A stretch of DNA of 32,740 bases, taken from positions 1 through 32,740 of the forward strand of contig JAGCMD010000030.1 in NCBI GenBank assembly GCA_017646765.1, written 5' to 3'. Numbering within the stretch: position 1 is the first letter of the stretch; every line of letters starts with the position of its first letter. The position numbers and the translations under genes were made by a program. Under the pieces are notes generated by a model. The model was given only the letters and a program-made list of their open reading frames with translations, searched no databases and had not been told where the DNA came from. Below, one piece after another: positions 31,550 through 32,740 of the stretch. Origin of the DNA: Elusimicrobiaceae bacterium (GTDB lineage: Bacteria; Elusimicrobiota; Elusimicrobia; Elusimicrobiales; Elusimicrobiaceae).

Positions 31550-32337
31550 TGCAAACACCCAAACGCGGAAAAAGACTTATTGTTGTGGGCGATGTGCACG
31601 GCCAGTATCAGCCGCTGGTGACTCTGTTGCAACATGCGGGAGTGATAGACAGCAAGCTAAACTGGACGGGCGGACACGACAGGCTTATCCAAATGGGCGA
31701 TATTTTGGACCGCGGCCCCAACGCAGAAGAAGCCAATAATTTATTAGATAAAATTCAAGTTCAAGCCATGCAAGCCGGCGGCGAAGTGATTCGGCTGGTG
31801 GGTAATCACGAGTTAGAAGTATTGCTTTCCAATTTTTCCATTTCCGGTTTAAACGGCGTGGATGCCATCCATTTGCGCGACAAATTAACCCGCCGGGTGG
31901 AAACCGGGCAAATGCGCGCGGCGTATGCGTATAAGGGATTTCTTTTCACACACGCGGGTGTAACGCGTAAGCTCTACAAGATTTTTCAAATGCAGTTGGA
32001 TGATCCCAATGCATATAATATATCGGTGCTTATCAATTTAATTTTTAGAGAGTCTATCAAACACCAATTTTTTAAACATCCCATTTTTAACATCAGTTTA
32101 AGCCGGGCCGGGTCGGATAAGTTCGGTGGTATCTTTTGGGAAGATTTGCTGGATTTAGTCAATTCGTTTGAGCAAAGCCCGGTGTGGCAAATTGTCGGGC
32201 ACACGCAAGTGGAACATATTATTATAGACCAAGTTTCCCGCCTAATAGCGGTAGATGTGGGGCTTTACCGACGTATGCAGTATCTGGTAATAGACGAAAA
32301 TAATAAATTGCAAATTTGCGAAGCGCCTCAAGTGTAA
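31549..32337 (+). CDS. PPP-family metallophosphatase (serine/threonine phosphatase-like)
   Basis: 262 residues. Motifs in order: GDVHGQ (14-19), GDILDRGP (50-57), GNHE (85-88), FTHAGV and VGHTQ, the full metal set of PPP phosphatases. No signal peptide or membrane segment, so it is cytoplasmic. The substrate may be a phosphoprotein or a dinucleotide (ApaH-like), which sequence cannot settle. The start at 31549 is forced because GDVHG begins 13 residues later. No ribosome-binding site fits, so the message is probably leaderless. Confidence 0.9.
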   Translation: MQTPKRGKRLIVVGDVHGQYQPLVTLLQHAGVIDSKLNWTGGHDRLIQMGDILDRGPNAEEANNLLDKIQVQAMQAGGEVIRLVGNHELEVLLSNFSISGLNGVDAIHLRDKLTRRVETGQMRAAYAYKGFLFTHAGVTRKLYKIFQMQLDDPNAYNISVLINLIFRESIKHQFFKHPIFNISLSRAGSDKFGGIFWEDLLDLVNSFEQSPVWQIVGHTQVEHIIIDQVSRLIAVDVGLYRRMQYLVIDENNKLQICEAPQV

Positions 32338-32355
32338 AGGGCGGTTTGTTCCGGC

Positions 32356-32384
32356 TTGACTTATCATCACAGTTTTAATAGACT
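32356..32384 (+). promoter_or_regulatory. Probable promoter of the prepilin gene
   Basis: TTGACT (32356-32361), a 17-bp spacer and TAGACT (32379-32384). Confidence 0.5.
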
Positions 32385-32510
32385 AAAAGTAATTGCTATA
32401 GCGTAAAGGCAAAAGCGATCAAGGGCGTTGTGCCTAAAAAGTCTTTGCGTGTATAGAAAGGTGCCCGGAGAGGGAACTCTTTGGGTGGCCGGAATTTCTG
32501 GAGGGACAGT
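32385..32510 (+). promoter_or_regulatory. Structured leader of the prepilin gene
   Basis: About 115 nt between the promoter and the start contain AGGCA/TGCCT around an inner AACG/CGTT-type stem, and a 9-bp hairpin CCCGGAGAG-GGAA-CTCTTTGGG (32464-32485), then the ribosome-binding site GGAGGGA. I could not match it to a cyclic-di-GMP riboswitch, although such switches often precede pilin genes. Confidence 0.4.
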
Positions 32511-32740
32511 ATGAAACAAAGCACGAAAGGGTTTTCCCTGTCGGAGTTATTGATTGTCGTTATTGTTATTGGGATATTGGCGGCGGTGGTGTTGCCGCGG
32601 TATAACAAGTCGTTGGAAACGCGCAAAACTACGGAAGCGGAAAATATTATGGAAGCGGTGCGTACGGAACAAGAGCGCCGCTGTGCGTTAAGCAAGACCT
32701 ATGCGGGGGACATAGCGCAATTAACCGACATTGTGCCAAA
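32511..32740 (+). CDS. Type IV prepilin-like protein (truncated at window edge)
   Basis: 76 residues are visible. KGFSLSELLIVVIVIGILAA (6-25) is a type III signal: prepilin peptidase would cut after Gly7 and methylate the next Phe, and the Glu at mature position 5 is present. The hydrophobic helix and then charged helix are as in major and minor pilins. RCALSKTYAG and the following region resemble the abundant pilins of Elusimicrobiota. The remainder lies outside the window. It has its own promoter and a strong GGAGGGA site. Confidence 0.93.
   Translation, partial: MKQSTKGFSLSELLIVVIVIGILAAVVLPRYNKSLETRKTTEAENIMEAVRTEQERRCALSKTYAGDIAQLTDIVP

Overview
The window looks like a chromosomal segment of a gut-type Elusimicrobiota bacterium (Elusimicrobium or 'Avelusimicrobium'-like). 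This is an inference. It rests on the type IV prepilin cut by the right edge, the strictly anaerobic class III ribonucleotide reductase, moderate GC, and a MurE with the DNPR motif typical of meso-diaminopimelate-adding enzymes. No phage, insertion sequence or CRISPR array was found. Genes are densely packed in short operons that change strand often, with strong hairpin terminators between most convergent pairs.

Layout. 1-3300: the end of an unidentified gene, tRNA-Val(CAC) with two tRNA-derived 70-bp repeats in its 5' leader, a MarC-type membrane protein, an exported 5'-nucleotidase, and tRNA-Thr(UGU) with a truncated tRNA copy downstream. 3374-7065: an exported TldD/TldE-like protease pair and a small membrane protein. 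7203-10511: the anaerobic ribonucleotide reductase locus. 10534-14006: a GT8 glycosyltransferase, an RsmF-type rRNA methyltransferase and a PreA-type oxidoreductase. 14061-16653 (minus): a VanX-like dipeptidase, a CTP-dependent polyprenol-kinase-like protein and a PAP2 phosphatase. 16767-23433: uvrB, birA, a lone receiver domain, tilS, murE (frame broken) and murD. 23493-24575: mnmA. 24576-27018: a more AT-rich segment with a highly structured RNA, a membrane winged-helix protein, a 41-aa membrane peptide, a Sel1 lipoprotein and a secreted nuclease. 27015-31504 (minus): a GlcD-GlcE fusion, a GlcF-like iron-sulfur protein and a GAF-HD-GYP protein. 31549-32740: a PPP-type phosphatase and a truncated prepilin.

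The most striking observation is a split anaerobic ribonucleotide reductase. The NrdD chain (7424-9484) keeps its ATP cone, catalytic core and zinc-finger cysteines but ends in a heptad-repeat helix instead of the glycyl-radical loop. That loop (SRVVGYLRPV, Gly36) sits in a separate 75-aa protein (9633-9860) with its own ribosome-binding site, a matching N-terminal heptad helix and a Cys-rich tail. The activase nrdG follows directly. The two helices suggest a coiled coil that brings the radical domain to the catalytic chain.

The second is a candidate structured RNA at about 24704-24982. It has a 12-bp closing helix, an H-type pseudoknot, and a terminator whose apical loop is complementary over 11 nt to an internal strand. 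It lies directly before a membrane winged-helix gene that has no room for its own promoter. Also notable are several probable leaderless genes, two divergent gene pairs sharing overlapping -10 elements, a Fur/PerR-type 7-1-7 palindrome on the nrdD promoter, and a U UUU UUG heptamer exactly where the murE frame breaks.
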